A stretch of DNA of 64,000 nucleotides from JANXQG01 sp963804375 (GCA_963804375.1 CAWDQE010000021.1:124001-188000), one strand, 5' to 3'; positions 17,894-23,668 are shown, counted from the first letter of the stretch. Made by a program: numbers and translations. Notes: a model not told the origin generated them from the letters alone.

Positions 17894-18772
17894 TCATTCG
17901 CGGCGACCGTCGGTCTCACCGATCTTCAACACTCCATTGCCCAAGCCCATGTAGACTCGGGCGTTGGCGTTGCGGGCTAGTTCCCGCAGCGCCTCGATTT
18001 CGGCCAGCCGCAGCAAGCCGGGGTGCTTCTCCAGGGCCTCGGCCGCCTTCTGCCGCTCGACCAGTGCCCGCGTTTCGTTCTCGGCCATCAGCCGGGCGGC
18101 CTCCGCCTCGGCCTCCAGTTGCAGCCGCCGGGCCACGGCGTCGGTCTCGGCCTCGCGCCGCTTGGCCTCGGCCCGCGTCTTGCCCTGGATCTCCTCGACC
18201 TCGGCCTTGGTGCGGGCCTCGACAAGCTGCGCTTCGCTATTCCGCTGGGCCGCCAGCACCCGGTTCATAATCTCCTGGAGGTTGCCAGGGAAGACCAGGT
18301 CCTTCACGTCGGCCCGGCGAATCGCCACACCGTAGCCCGCGGCGACCTCCTTGACCTCGGTCAGGATGTCTTCGCTCAGGCGGTTACGGTTGGTGAGGAT
18401 CTCCTCCAGGTTCATCGAGGCCAGTGAGCGCCGGGCAGCAAGCTGCACGTCGCTGTAAAGCCGCTCCTCGTAGTTCTCCACGGTCTGCACTGCCGCCTTG
18501 GCGTCGGTCACCCGAAATTGCACGAGGATGCTCACCCGCAAGGCCACCTTGTCAGCCGTGAGGATTTCCTGGCCCTTGATCGTCAGGTCCCGTTCGCGGA
18601 CGTCCACCAGGACGCATTCGACCGTGGGCAGCCGCTTGAACCACTGCTTCTGCACGGGGATCTCGTAGCGACCGGCCTCCAGTACCTTGACGAGCTTGCC
18701 GTCCTCGTACCACAGACCCCGGTGGGTGTCCTTGATGATAAATTCATGTCCTTGCTTGGTGATGGTGGTCAT
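17894..18772 (-). CDS. SPFH/Band 7 (slipin-like) protein
   Basis: 292 residues. The stomatin/prohibitin (SPFH) domain fills residues 15-200 (GLWYEDGKLVKVLEAGRYEI, VALRVSILVQFRVTD, EILTNRNRLSEDILTEVKEV, YGVAIRRADVKDLVFPGNLQ) and is followed by the usual charged coiled coil rich in EAxxRRxEAE (200-265). The N-terminal membrane segment of typical slipins is absent, so it may be soluble or attach through partners. AGGAGG precedes the ATG. It lies inside the tRNA array and near the Ro60 remnant; slipins recur in RtcB/Ro60 RNA-repair loci, which is the likely context here. Its molecular role there is not settled. Confidence 0.85.
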   Translation of the reverse strand: MTTITKQGHEFIIKDTHRGLWYEDGKLVKVLEAGRYEIPVQKQWFKRLPTVECVLVDVRERDLTIKGQEILTADKVALRVSILVQFRVTDAKAAVQTVENYEERLYSDVQLAARRSLASMNLEEILTNRNRLSEDILTEVKEVAAGYGVAIRRADVKDLVFPGNLQEIMNRVLAAQRNSEAQLVEARTKAEVEEIQGKTRAEAKRREAETDAVARRLQLEAEAEAARLMAENETRALVERQKAAEALEKHPGLLRLAEIEALRELARNANARVYMGLGNGVLKIGETDGRRE

Positions 18773-18790
18773 GGTGAACCTCCTTCCTAT

Positions 18791-18878
18791 ACTGCGGCCC
18801 CGTAGTGGCTATCCAGGTGGAGTACGAGTTGCCCAGATCTGGCGATCCGAGCGGCTTGTGCCTACTGGCTGCCGCAGT
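18791..18878. other. Stem-bounded element of unknown type
   Basis: Perfect 8-bp inverted repeat ACTGCGGC/GCCGCAGT, 88 nt apart end to end, in the gap between the SPFH gene and tRNA-Arg(CCG). The interior carries GGTGGAGTAC, a string also found in the Y-RNA-like elements, but in the opposite orientation. It does not fold as a standard tRNA. Could be a decayed tRNA or a divergent member of the Y-like family. Confidence 0.3.
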
Positions 18879-18929
18879 AACCATTTGGTGGCTCGCTCCT
18901 GACACCACCGGGGCCTGTAATCATTCAAG

Positions 18930-19001
18930 TGTCTCGACCAGGTCTCGGACCTGGATCTGGACCTTCGGAGGGTCCTATGCGATCCCTTGCACCATCGAGA
19001 C
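18930..19001 (-). tRNA. tRNA-Arg (CCG)
   Basis: Perfect acceptor GTCTCGA/TCGAGAC, anticodon arm GGACC-CTCCGAA-GGTCC, T-stem CCAGG/CCTGG with an unusual T-loop TCCGAGA (C instead of T at position 55). Confidence 0.85.
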
Positions 19002-19007
19002 ATCCAG

Positions 19008-19099
19008 CGTCCCGACCTGGAGTCGAACCAGGCGGGCACCGCCGCGTAGCGGTGGTCGGCTTTAGGAGTGCCCTGTGCGATCCGCTACACCATCGGGAC
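19008..19099 (-). tRNA. tRNA-Arg-like (CCT) with inserted hairpin repeat
   Basis: Perfect acceptor GTCCCGA/TCGGGAC and T-arm CCTGG-TTCGACT-CCAGG. The anticodon loop CTCCTAA is followed by about 23 extra bases that belong to the array's palindromic repeat; the 5' anticodon strand GGGCA can only pair with TGCCC on the far side of the insert. Unless the insert is removed from the RNA the tRNA is non-standard. Confidence 0.6.
19034..19060. repeat. Palindromic repeat copy in tRNA-Arg(CCT)
   Basis: GGGCACC...GGTCGGC with inner stem CCGC/GCGG and loop GTA (plus strand). Member of the ten-copy hairpin family. Confidence 0.6.
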
Positions 19100-19110
19100 A
19101 GACAAACCAG

Positions 19111-19203
19111 AGCCGACAACTGGATTTGCACGAGTATCGAGCGGTTTCGGGCACCATGCGCAGCATGGTCGGCCGCCGCCTTTCTCAATCGAGCCACGTC
19201 GGC
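19111..19203 (-). pseudogene. Degenerate class II (Ser-like) tRNA with inserted hairpin repeat
   Basis: Acceptor GCCGAC/GTCGGC closes a 93-nt unit. The stem GCGG/CCGC brackets a copy of the palindromic repeat (19149-19173), and the T-loop reads TGCAAAT with a poorly paired T-stem. The CGAAA next to CCGC suggests a former Ser anticodon loop, but no clear anticodon remains. Confidence 0.5.
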
Positions 19204-19211
19204 AACTCAAG

Positions 19212-19281
19212 CAGGAGTGCAAGGATTTGAACCCTGTCGGGCGGCTTTGGAGGCCGCTTCCTCTCCCAGGAGGACACTCCT
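19212..19281 (-). tRNA. tRNA-Trp (CCA)
   Basis: Perfect acceptor AGGAGTG/CACTCCT, anticodon arm GCGGC-CTCCAAA-GCCGC, T-arm CAGGG-TTCAAAT-CCTTG, discriminator G as in bacterial tRNA-Trp. Confidence 0.9.
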
Positions 19282-19324
19282 ATATCGGCCCCGGCCTTGC
19301 GACCGGGGACCGTTGGCGTAACAA

Positions 19325-19917
19325 CTACTCCTTCAGCGTCACGTTCCAGTACGCTTCGCTGATGAACTTCGACCAGCTTTCCATCCGCATGCTGTGGTCT
19401 GCGTAAAGCGGCTTCCAGGCCGGACGGACCGGCTTCTTCTTCACGCGCATCTTCGCCTGATCCGGCGTGCGGTCGGCCTTCCGCTTGTTGCAGGCCATGC
19501 ACGCCAGCACGCAGTTCTCCCAGCTCGACACGCCACCTTGCGCAGAGGTACGACGTGGTCGATAGTCAACTCCTCGCTGCCTGGCTGGGCACCGCAGTAT
19601 TGGCAAGCGTAATGGTCACGCTTGAAAATGTTTCTGCGGCTGAAGGTCACATGGGCGACCGGCAGCCGGTCATAATCGGTCAGCGCGACCACTTCCGGCA
19701 CCCGCAGCTTGAACCGCACCGCCTGGATATGGTCCTCGCCGTCGCGGGGCCGCAGCTTCGCCCAATCCTCGCAGGTGTAAAGCTGGAAGTCCTTGGGGTC
19801 CACGACGCGGGCCGACTCGTTCCACAGCAGTACCAGCGCCCGAGCCACGGTGGCCACGTTCACCGGCTGCCAGTTGCGGTTCAAGATCAGCGTGGGCCGC
19901 TGGAGTACCTTGGTCAT
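19325..19917 (-). CDS. HNH endonuclease (one frameshift)
   Basis: About 197 residues after bridging one frame change near 19533. The HNH/McrA-type zinc-binding core is clear: two CxxC pairs (CQYC and CMAC) around LTIDHVVPL with the catalytic His, then WENCVLACMACNKRKADRTP. The N-terminal MTKVLQRPTLILNRNWQPVN and C-terminal SWSKFISEAYWNV are characteristic of a conserved planctomycete/actinobacterial HNH family whose biological target is unknown. AAAGGAC lies before the ATG. It is embedded in the tRNA array, on the array strand; whether that is functional or accidental is open. Confidence 0.8.
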
Positions 19918-19938
19918 TGCTGTGTCCTTTCCATTCAG

Positions 19939-20014
19939 GGGTATCTGACCGGAGTCGAACCGGCACCTTCTGGTTCACAGCCAGGCGTGCAGAGACCGCT
20001 ACACCACAGACACC
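19939..20014 (-). tRNA. tRNA-His (GTG)
   Basis: Acceptor GGTGTCT/AGATACC, anticodon arm CCTGG-CTGTGAA-CCAGA, T-arm with TTCGACT. 3' boundary set to pair with the extra 5' base usual for tRNA-His. Confidence 0.88.
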
Positions 20015-20035
20015 ATATATAATTGTCAAGTTCAG

Positions 20036-20107
20036 CACCCCGACCAGGAGTCGAACCCGGAACATCTCGTTAGAACCGAGACATGATTTCCATTTCACCA
20101 TCGGGGC
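20036..20107 (-). tRNA. tRNA-Arg (TCT)
   Basis: Acceptor GCCCCGA/TCGGGGT (terminal G-U), anticodon arm TCTCG-GTTCTAA-CGAGA, T-loop TTCGACT, discriminator G. Confidence 0.85.
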
Positions 20108-20129
20108 ACAAATAATCCGGCACACCAAG

Positions 20130-20204
20130 CGGCAGGCATGGGATTTGAACCCACATCCCTGTTACGGGGCACGGTTTAGCAAAGCGGCTCGGCCAGCCGT
20201 ATCC
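20130..20204 (-). pseudogene. Degenerate tRNA-Ser (GCT)
   Basis: Shows TGGCCGAG, the anticodon loop TTGCTAA, a Ser-type variable arm (CCCCGTAACAGGG) and a T-arm with TTCAAAT. About a dozen bases of the D-arm and the 5' half of the anticodon stem are missing, and the acceptor GGCTGGC/GCCTGCC has a central mismatch. Unlikely to work. Confidence 0.6.
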
Positions 20205-20225
20205 GACTACCTTCCGAATTGTTAA

Positions 20226-20516
20226 TGGTCGGGTAAGGAAGCAGCGTTACCGCTGCTCCCTCCCCAAAGAACCGTGCGTGCAAGTTTCCCCGCACACGGC
20301 TCAAGTATTTGACAATTGCTTGCATTGGTTGGTTCACGTGCTTCGGGCAGCCTGCCGTTACCAGCAGCGCATGCAAGGTATGGGAACAGATAGGATACTC
20401 ATCTGTCGTCTTTCGACGCACTCCTTTCTTGCGACATCGTGTCGCACGACCGACCGGGAATTGAACCCGGATCTCCAGTTCGCCGAACTGGCATCTTCAC
20501 ATTGGACCATCAGCCC
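20226..20516 (-). tRNA. tRNA-Ala (GGC) split by a group II intron in the acceptor stem
   Basis: Exon 1 is 20448-20516 and exon 2 starts at 20226-20227. Unspliced, position 72 would be G opposite G1; removing 20228-20447 gives the acceptor GGGCTGA/TCGGTCC with C72, the alanine identity pair G3-U70, and discriminator A. Anticodon arm CCAGT-TCGGCGA-ACTGG, which has C at position 33. T-arm CCGGG-TTCAATT-CCCGG. Confidence 0.7.
20228..20447 (-). other. Compact ORF-less group II intron
   Basis: On the minus strand it begins GTGCGAC, a group II 5' end, and ends CCCGAC (ends in AY). Bases 20269-20302 are a 34-nt domain V: GAGCCGTGTGCG paired with CGCACGGTTC through a GGGAAACT loop region, carrying the catalytic AGC triad and GAAA-type loop. 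Domain VI follows (20228-20268) with an unpaired A seven bases from the 3' end, the normal branch-point distance. No reverse transcriptase is encoded. At 220 nt it is much shorter than usual introns, so domains I-IV must be reduced or deleted; splicing would need help in trans or may be lost. Confidence 0.65.
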
Positions 20517-20527
20517 GCAATATCGAG

Positions 20528-20617
20528 TGGACCGCCGGGAAATCGAACCCGGGCACCGACGCGCAGCGTTGGTCACCTGGGTGCAAACCAAGCGTCTTCC
20601 CTTTGGACCAGCGGCCC
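20528..20617 (-). tRNA. tRNA-Ala (TGC) with hairpin repeat in the variable region
   Basis: Acceptor GGGCCGC/GCGGTCC with G3-U70, anticodon arm CTTGG-TTTGCAC-CCAGG. Between the anticodon arm and the T-arm (TTCGATT) lies a palindromic repeat copy (20551-20575) giving a class I tRNA an abnormal arm of about 23 nt. Confidence 0.65.
20551..20575. repeat. Palindromic repeat copy in tRNA-Ala(TGC)
   Basis: GGGCACC...TTGGTCA with inner stem GACGC/GCGTT and a three-base loop; compensating stem changes relative to the other copies. Confidence 0.55.
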
Positions 20618-20628
20618 GCATCATCGAG

Positions 20629-20699
20629 AGGTCCGTCCCGGAGTTGAACCGGGTCTTCCTCCTTACCACGGAGGTGTGCTGCCAAAACACCTACAGACC
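20629..20699 (-). tRNA. tRNA-Thr (GGT)
   Basis: Acceptor GGTCTGT/ACGGACC, D-stem GTG/CAC, anticodon arm CCTCC-GTGGTAA-GGAGG, T-arm CCCGG-TTCAACT-CCGGG. Confidence 0.88.
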
Positions 20700-20711
20700 A
20701 TTTCGCGTCAG

Positions 20712-20784
20712 TGATCCCGGCTGGAATCGAACCAGCGCTTTCCTGGTTGTCACCCAGGCGTCTTTGCCGCTAGACGACGGAACC
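20712..20784 (-). tRNA. tRNA-Val (GAC)
   Basis: Acceptor GGTTCCG/CGGGATC with G-U pairs, anticodon arm CCTGG-GTGACAA-CCAGG, T-loop TTCGATT, discriminator A. Confidence 0.88.
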
Positions 20785-20797
20785 TTTCACTTGATAA

Positions 20798-20826
20798 TTC
20801 ACACTCGCTTTCCATTCAGCTATACT
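20798..20826 (+). promoter_or_regulatory. Sigma-70-like promoter for the embedded plus-strand gene
   Basis: TTCACA, 17-bp spacer, TATACT; the predicted start of transcription is about 45 bp before the GTG of the next gene. It points against the direction of the tRNA array. Confidence 0.5.
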
Positions 20827-20876
20827 ACGTCAGTTGCTAATAACGAATCAGTTCCTTTTGAAACGGAGGCGAACAA

Positions 20877-21374
20877 GTGGAAAGCGAAAGGGCGGAAAGG
20901 GAAACGGTCGACAACGTGATACTTCATCTGCACAAATACGTTGTGCTGGATACGCTAAAGACGCACTTGAAGACGATATTGACGGTGGGCAAAGTCCAAA
21001 AGGAAACTAGGCTCAAAGGTGCTTGGGAGCTTTACGACGTACTGGAAGACGAGGACAAGAGCAAATTCGTCGCCGGTTTCGTTTCAATTGCCGAGATCGC
21101 TGTGCAACTTGTTTTGGACTTCATCGAGAAGTATACTTGGTTCGAGTCGGCAGACAACGATGATGAGTTCCCGCGCCTGTCACTGATGTATAATTCCCGT
21201 TCACCCGATGGTGTAAAGACCGTCGAACTTTCTCAGTTCTGCCCCGTAACGGAACTGAAGCCACAACTCCGGGAGTGCTTCAAGACGCTGGCGAAGAGCA
21301 ATCAAGTCCGCGACCAGGTTGAATCCGCCATCAAGGCAACCGCCGAGCGTTTGGCACGTCCCAAAGGGGTGTAA
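20877..21374 (+). CDS. Hypothetical acidic protein embedded in the tRNA array
   Basis: 165 residues, not recognised. Mostly charged, helical sequence (ERETVDNVILHLHKYVVLDT, LKGAWELYDVLEDEDKSKFV) with no signal peptide or membrane segment; the middle VSIAEIAVQLVLDFIEKYTW is amphipathic. GTG start after CGGAGG. It is the only gene here facing against the array, has its own promoter, is less GC-rich than its surroundings and is followed directly by the 5' half of a tRNA, all of which suggest a later insertion. A phage-defence or cargo role is speculation. Confidence 0.7.
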   Translation: MESERAERETVDNVILHLHKYVVLDTLKTHLKTILTVGKVQKETRLKGAWELYDVLEDEDKSKFVAGFVSIAEIAVQLVLDFIEKYTWFESADNDDEFPRLSLMYNSRSPDGVKTVELSQFCPVTELKPQLRECFKTLAKSNQVRDQVESAIKATAERLARPKGV

Positions 21375-21375
21375 A

Positions 21376-21410
21376 TGGCTCAGGCGTCTTCGCCGTTGGA
21401 CCACGGGATC
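21376..21410 (-). pseudogene. 5' half of a tRNA (Val/Glu-like)
   Basis: GATCCCG TG GTCCAACGGCGAAGAC G CCTGAGCC: an acceptor 5' strand and complete D-arm, cut at the anticodon stem. The matching 3' half is absent; the plus-strand gene begins its 3' flank exactly here. Confidence 0.55.
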
Positions 21411-21424
21411 GTGTTCCTTGTCAG

Positions 21425-21516
21425 TGACCGAGGTGAGATTTGAACCCACAGGCACGAGGCTCCGGGCACCGTGCGCAGCATGGTCGTCGCCGCTATGCCA
21501 ATTTGCGTACCCGGTC
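21425..21516 (-). pseudogene. tRNA of unclear isotype with hairpin repeat in the anticodon loop
   Basis: Acceptor GACCGGG/CTCGGTC, D-arm CGC-AAATTGGCATA-GCG and T-arm GTGGG-TTCAAAT-CTCAC are good. The anticodon stem CGACG/CCTCG brackets a repeat copy (21464-21490), which removes any readable anticodon. Confidence 0.55.
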
Positions 21517-21524
21517 AAACAAAT

Positions 21525-21608
21525 TGCGGGTCGGGGAGTTGCACCCCGGAGTCCGGGCTGACCAACCTTCGGTCGGTGCGCGGCCCAGTTGAGCCTGCGC
21601 CCACCCGC
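21525..21608 (-). tRNA. Aberrant tRNA, Phe-like (GAA)
   Basis: Acceptor GCGGGT/ACCCGC, T-arm CGGGG-TGCAACT-CCCCG (G at position 55), an enlarged D-loop, and an anticodon arm that is itself a copy of the palindromic repeat: ACCGACC-GAA-GGTTGGT. GAA would read Phe, but flanking C33 and G37 can pair and close the loop, so decoding is doubtful. Confidence 0.45.
21557..21581. repeat. Palindromic repeat copy, opposite orientation
   Basis: GACCA-ACC-TTC-GGT-CGGTGC on the plus strand, inside the Phe-like tRNA; loop TTC rather than the usual TGC. Confidence 0.5.
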
Positions 21609-21692
21609 GTCAAGTTGCAGGCCCCGGTACCGAGCCGGGCACACCGGCCTTATGAAAGCCAGTTGGACACCTGTCCGCCTGCAATAATCAAG

Positions 21693-21775
21693 TGACCATG
21701 GGGAGAGTTGAACTCCCACGCCTCAAGGGCACGACGTTCTGACCGTCGCGTGTCTGCCAGTTCCACCACATGGTC
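21693..21775 (-). tRNA. tRNA-Leu (CAG)
   Basis: Perfect acceptor GACCATG/CATGGTC, anticodon arm CGACG-GTCAGAA-CGTCG, long variable arm, T-arm GGGAG-TTCAACT-CTCCC, discriminator A. Confidence 0.92.
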
Positions 21776-21783
21776 ATATTCAG

Positions 21784-21856
21784 CAGCCCGTGCGGGAATC
21801 GAACCCGCCTTTCCGGCTTGAGGGGCCAGCGTCCTAAACCGATAGACGAACGAGCC
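21784..21856 (-). tRNA. tRNA-Glu (CTC), C33
   Basis: Acceptor GGCTCGT/ACGGGCT, Glu-type D-arm, anticodon arm CTGGC-CCCTCAA-GCCGG, T-loop TTCGATT. Position 33 is C instead of the near-universal U. Confidence 0.8.
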
Positions 21857-21865
21857 ATGTTTCAG

Positions 21866-21949
21866 TGCGACGAGCAGGAGTTGAACCTGCAAATCCTTGC
21901 GGGATGGCTGGGTTACGGCCAGCTGGGCTTACTAATGCCCAATCGTCGC
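21866..21949 (-). tRNA. tRNA-Tyr (GTA), C33
   Basis: Perfect acceptor GCGACGA/TCGTCGC, anticodon arm GCTGG-CCGTAAC-CCAGC with C33, long variable arm (ATCCCGCAAGGAT), T-arm GCAGG-TTCAACT-CCTGC, discriminator A. Confidence 0.82.
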
Positions 21950-21961
21950 GTGTTGTTCAAG

Positions 21962-22035
21962 TGGCGCAGGCGGGAGTCGAACCTGCATTCACGAAGGTTT
22001 GAGCTTCGTCGCTTTGCCGATTTGCGTACCGCGCC
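21962..22035 (-). tRNA. tRNA with anticodon CAA (Leu codon), class I shape
   Basis: Acceptor GGCGCGG/CTGCGCC, D-arm CGC-AAATCGGCAAA-GCG, anticodon arm CGAAG-CTCAAAC-CTTCG, T-loop TTCGACT. The variable loop is only five bases, although leucine tRNAs normally have a long one. Confidence 0.75.
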
Positions 22036-22045
22036 ATTTTCCAAG

Positions 22046-22120
22046 CGACCTCGACGGGATTTGAACCCGTGATCTCCTGCGTGACAGGCAGGCGAACACT
22101 CCAGGCTGTTCCACGAGGCC
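22046..22120 (-). tRNA. tRNA-Asp (GTC)
   Basis: Acceptor GGCCTCG/CGAGGTC, anticodon arm CCTGC-CTGTCAC-GCAGG, T-arm ACGGG-TTCAAAT-CCCGT, discriminator G. Confidence 0.9.
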
Positions 22121-22144
22121 GTTGATCGTCCTAATCATTCGCAG

Positions 22145-22237
22145 TGGCTCAGGTGGGAGTCGAACGGGCACCGCTGCGCAACAGTGGTCGCATCCCTGGT
22201 TCTAAGCCAAGGTGGTCGGCCAGTTGCCTACCGAGCC
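22145..22237 (-). tRNA. tRNA-Leu-like (TAG) with hairpin repeat at the T-stem
   Basis: Acceptor GGCTCGG/CTGAGCC and anticodon arm CTTGG-CTTAGAA-CCAGG. A repeat copy (22166-22191) follows and its GTGCCC end replaces the 5' strand of the T-stem, leaving only three pairs with CAC after TTCGACT. Confidence 0.55.
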
Positions 22238-22241
22238 GCAG

Positions 22242-22313
22242 TGGTCCCGGATGGAGTCGAACCATCGTTTCCTGGTTGTGGGCCAAGAGTCGTTGCCGTT
22301 GGATCACGGGACC
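22242..22313 (-). tRNA. tRNA-Val (CAC), C33
   Basis: Perfect acceptor GGTCCCG/CGGGACC, anticodon arm CTTGG-CCCACAA-CCAGG with C33, T-loop TTCGACT, discriminator A. Confidence 0.8.
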
Positions 22314-22325
22314 GTATTTTTCAAG

Positions 22326-22396
22326 TGGAGTCACCGGGAGTCGCACCCGGATCTCCAGCGTGCGGAGCTGGCGTCGTCCTGTTGGACCATGACCCC
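22326..22396 (-). tRNA. tRNA-Ala (CGC), C33
   Basis: Acceptor GGGGTCA/TGACTCC with the alanine G3-U70 pair, anticodon arm CCAGC-TCCGCAC-GCTGG with C33, T-arm CCGGG-TGCGACT-CCCGG with G at position 55, discriminator A. Confidence 0.75.
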
Positions 22397-22414
22397 TTAT
22401 TCGTTCAAGCGGAA

Positions 22415-22441
22415 GTCGACCACCGCTGCGCGTCGGTGCCC
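22415..22441. repeat. Palindromic repeat copy between tRNA genes
   Basis: GACCA...CGGTGCCC on the plus strand, in an otherwise unassigned 80-bp stretch between tRNA-Ala(CGC) and the first array unit. Confidence 0.5.
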
Positions 22442-22479
22442 GGCGGAATACCAGGCTTTCCTACGTCCTGATCATCGAG

Positions 22480-22597
22480 AGCGCCCAGCGGGAGTTGAAC
22501 CCGCACTTTCGCCATGCGGGCACCGTGCGCAACATGGTCGGCGACAGGCTGCCGCCGACCAACCTTCGGTCGGTGCCCGCGTCTCAGCTACCGACCC
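22480..22597 (-). pseudogene. tRNA relic with two hairpin repeats (Met-like?)
   Basis: The T-arm GCGGG-TTCAACT-CCCGC is intact and TAGCTGAGACGC looks like a D-arm start. Two repeat copies (22518-22542 and 22554-22579, opposite orientations) interrupt it. With both removed, TCGCC-GCAT-GGCGA could be a collapsed CAT anticodon arm. Acceptor strands no longer pair. First unit of the array in the direction of transcription. Confidence 0.4.
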
Positions 22598-22602
22598 AAA
22601 CG

Positions 22603-22636
22603 AAAAAAGCCTGATGTCGTTGTGACACCAGGCTTT
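22603..22636 (-). terminator. Rho-independent terminator at the head of the tRNA array
   Basis: On the minus strand a 13-bp stem AAAGCCTGGTGTC/GACATCAGGCTTT with a short loop is followed by TTTTTT. It would stop transcripts coming from the right immediately before the first array unit, or act as an attenuator of the array itself. Confidence 0.65.
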
Positions 22637-22779
22637 AGGTATTCTTCGGGAGCAATTACGGCCTGATGTCACGTGCGCAATGGATAGAACGGGAGCATAT
22701 TCGCCGAATGATCGGCGACGATGCCCGTCCCTCTTCGCGTTTCGCAACTCAGTCGTGTTGAAGTCATGGCTCTTTCTGG

Positions 22780-22875
22780 CATGGTTCAGAAATGGGGACA
22801 GGCACCTCGCCGGCGTCCATTTCTTGCGGCCTAATCGCTACTGGGCTCGGAGCCAGTCCCCGTTTCTGAACCATG
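22780..22875. mobile_element. REP/MITE-type palindromic element
   Basis: 27-bp inverted arms, CATGGTTCAGAAATGGGGAC on the left and the reverse complement with three differences on the right, enclose about 45 bp. The GGGGACAGGC/GCCAGTCCCC core is typical of REP elements mobilised by REP-associated (Y1) transposases; none is encoded nearby. Confidence 0.55.
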
Positions 22876-23190
22876 CCCTCTTTCTCGCTCACGGGCAGCC
22901 CGACAAGGGCCGCCGTCATGTATTACTATCGTTTAGACGCCGCTGAAGCTGAAATGGTTCACGGAAAAACTCTGCAAACCTGCGGCCCTATATCTAAGAC
23001 GCTGAAAACGGCAAATTATTCCCGCATTCCCCGGGAAATCTCAAACGGTTGTCTGGCGGGCTCCGTCATGCATGACCGAGAAAGTGGTTCTTCAGCCCAC
23101 AACGCGGCGGCCGGTCACGATATCCATGATTTTATGCCCTTAGAATGATCGCGGTCAGCCGTTCGATCAAGGTCGTCATCGTCGACGCCG
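22876..23190. other. Intergenic stretch without recognisable genes
   Basis: I see no convincing coding frame, RNA or repeat here. Base composition is lower in GC than the flanks. Confidence 0.5.
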
Positions 23191-23194
23191 TGCC

Positions 23195-23668
23195 TTACAT
23201 GCAGGCAGCGACCCGATCCGTCTGCGACTTTCGGCGGGCCGCATCGTCAACACGAGCCCGCAATTCCTCCAGGTACTGCGTCCGGGATGTCCCGTCAAAC
23301 AGAATCTTGCGATAAGGCAGCGGCAGTTCAGGGAAGTTCGCCCGAAGCAAGTCGGCGACGGCGGGCCAAACCCGAGGTCGAGGATTGATTGCATCGATCC
23401 AGATCCGGTCAACGCCCAGATCAGCGGCCTGCTCCAGCGGGGCGTCTATTGCCGCTTGGCTGTCGGAAAGAAACGGCAGCAAAGGACCGAACATTACGCT
23501 GGTCTGGAGCCTCGCATCCCTGGCCGCCTTGATTACCGCCAGCCGCTCCCGGACGCTGTTCGAGGCGGTCATGGCGGGCCGGTCACAGCCAAGGATCTTG
23601 TCGCGGTCGAGTCGCCAGGCGATGCGCTGCTTGCGTCGTTCGATTTGCTTTCGTATCTTGGTATTCAC
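23195..23668 (-). pseudogene. Chimera of IS1380-type transposase start and spore-photolyase-like C terminus
   Basis: GTG start after GGGAGG. Residues 1-38 (VNTKIRKQIERRKQRIAWRL to DRPAMTASN) match the N terminus of IS1380-family transposases. From residue 39 on the frame switches without a break to the C-terminal half of a radical-SAM spore-photolyase-like protein (LQTSVMFGPLLPFLSDSQAA, LGVDRIWIDAINPRP, YRKILFDGTSRTQYLEELR). The iron-sulfur cysteines of radical-SAM enzymes are absent. It looks like a deletion joint between an IS and a chromosomal gene. Confidence 0.5.
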
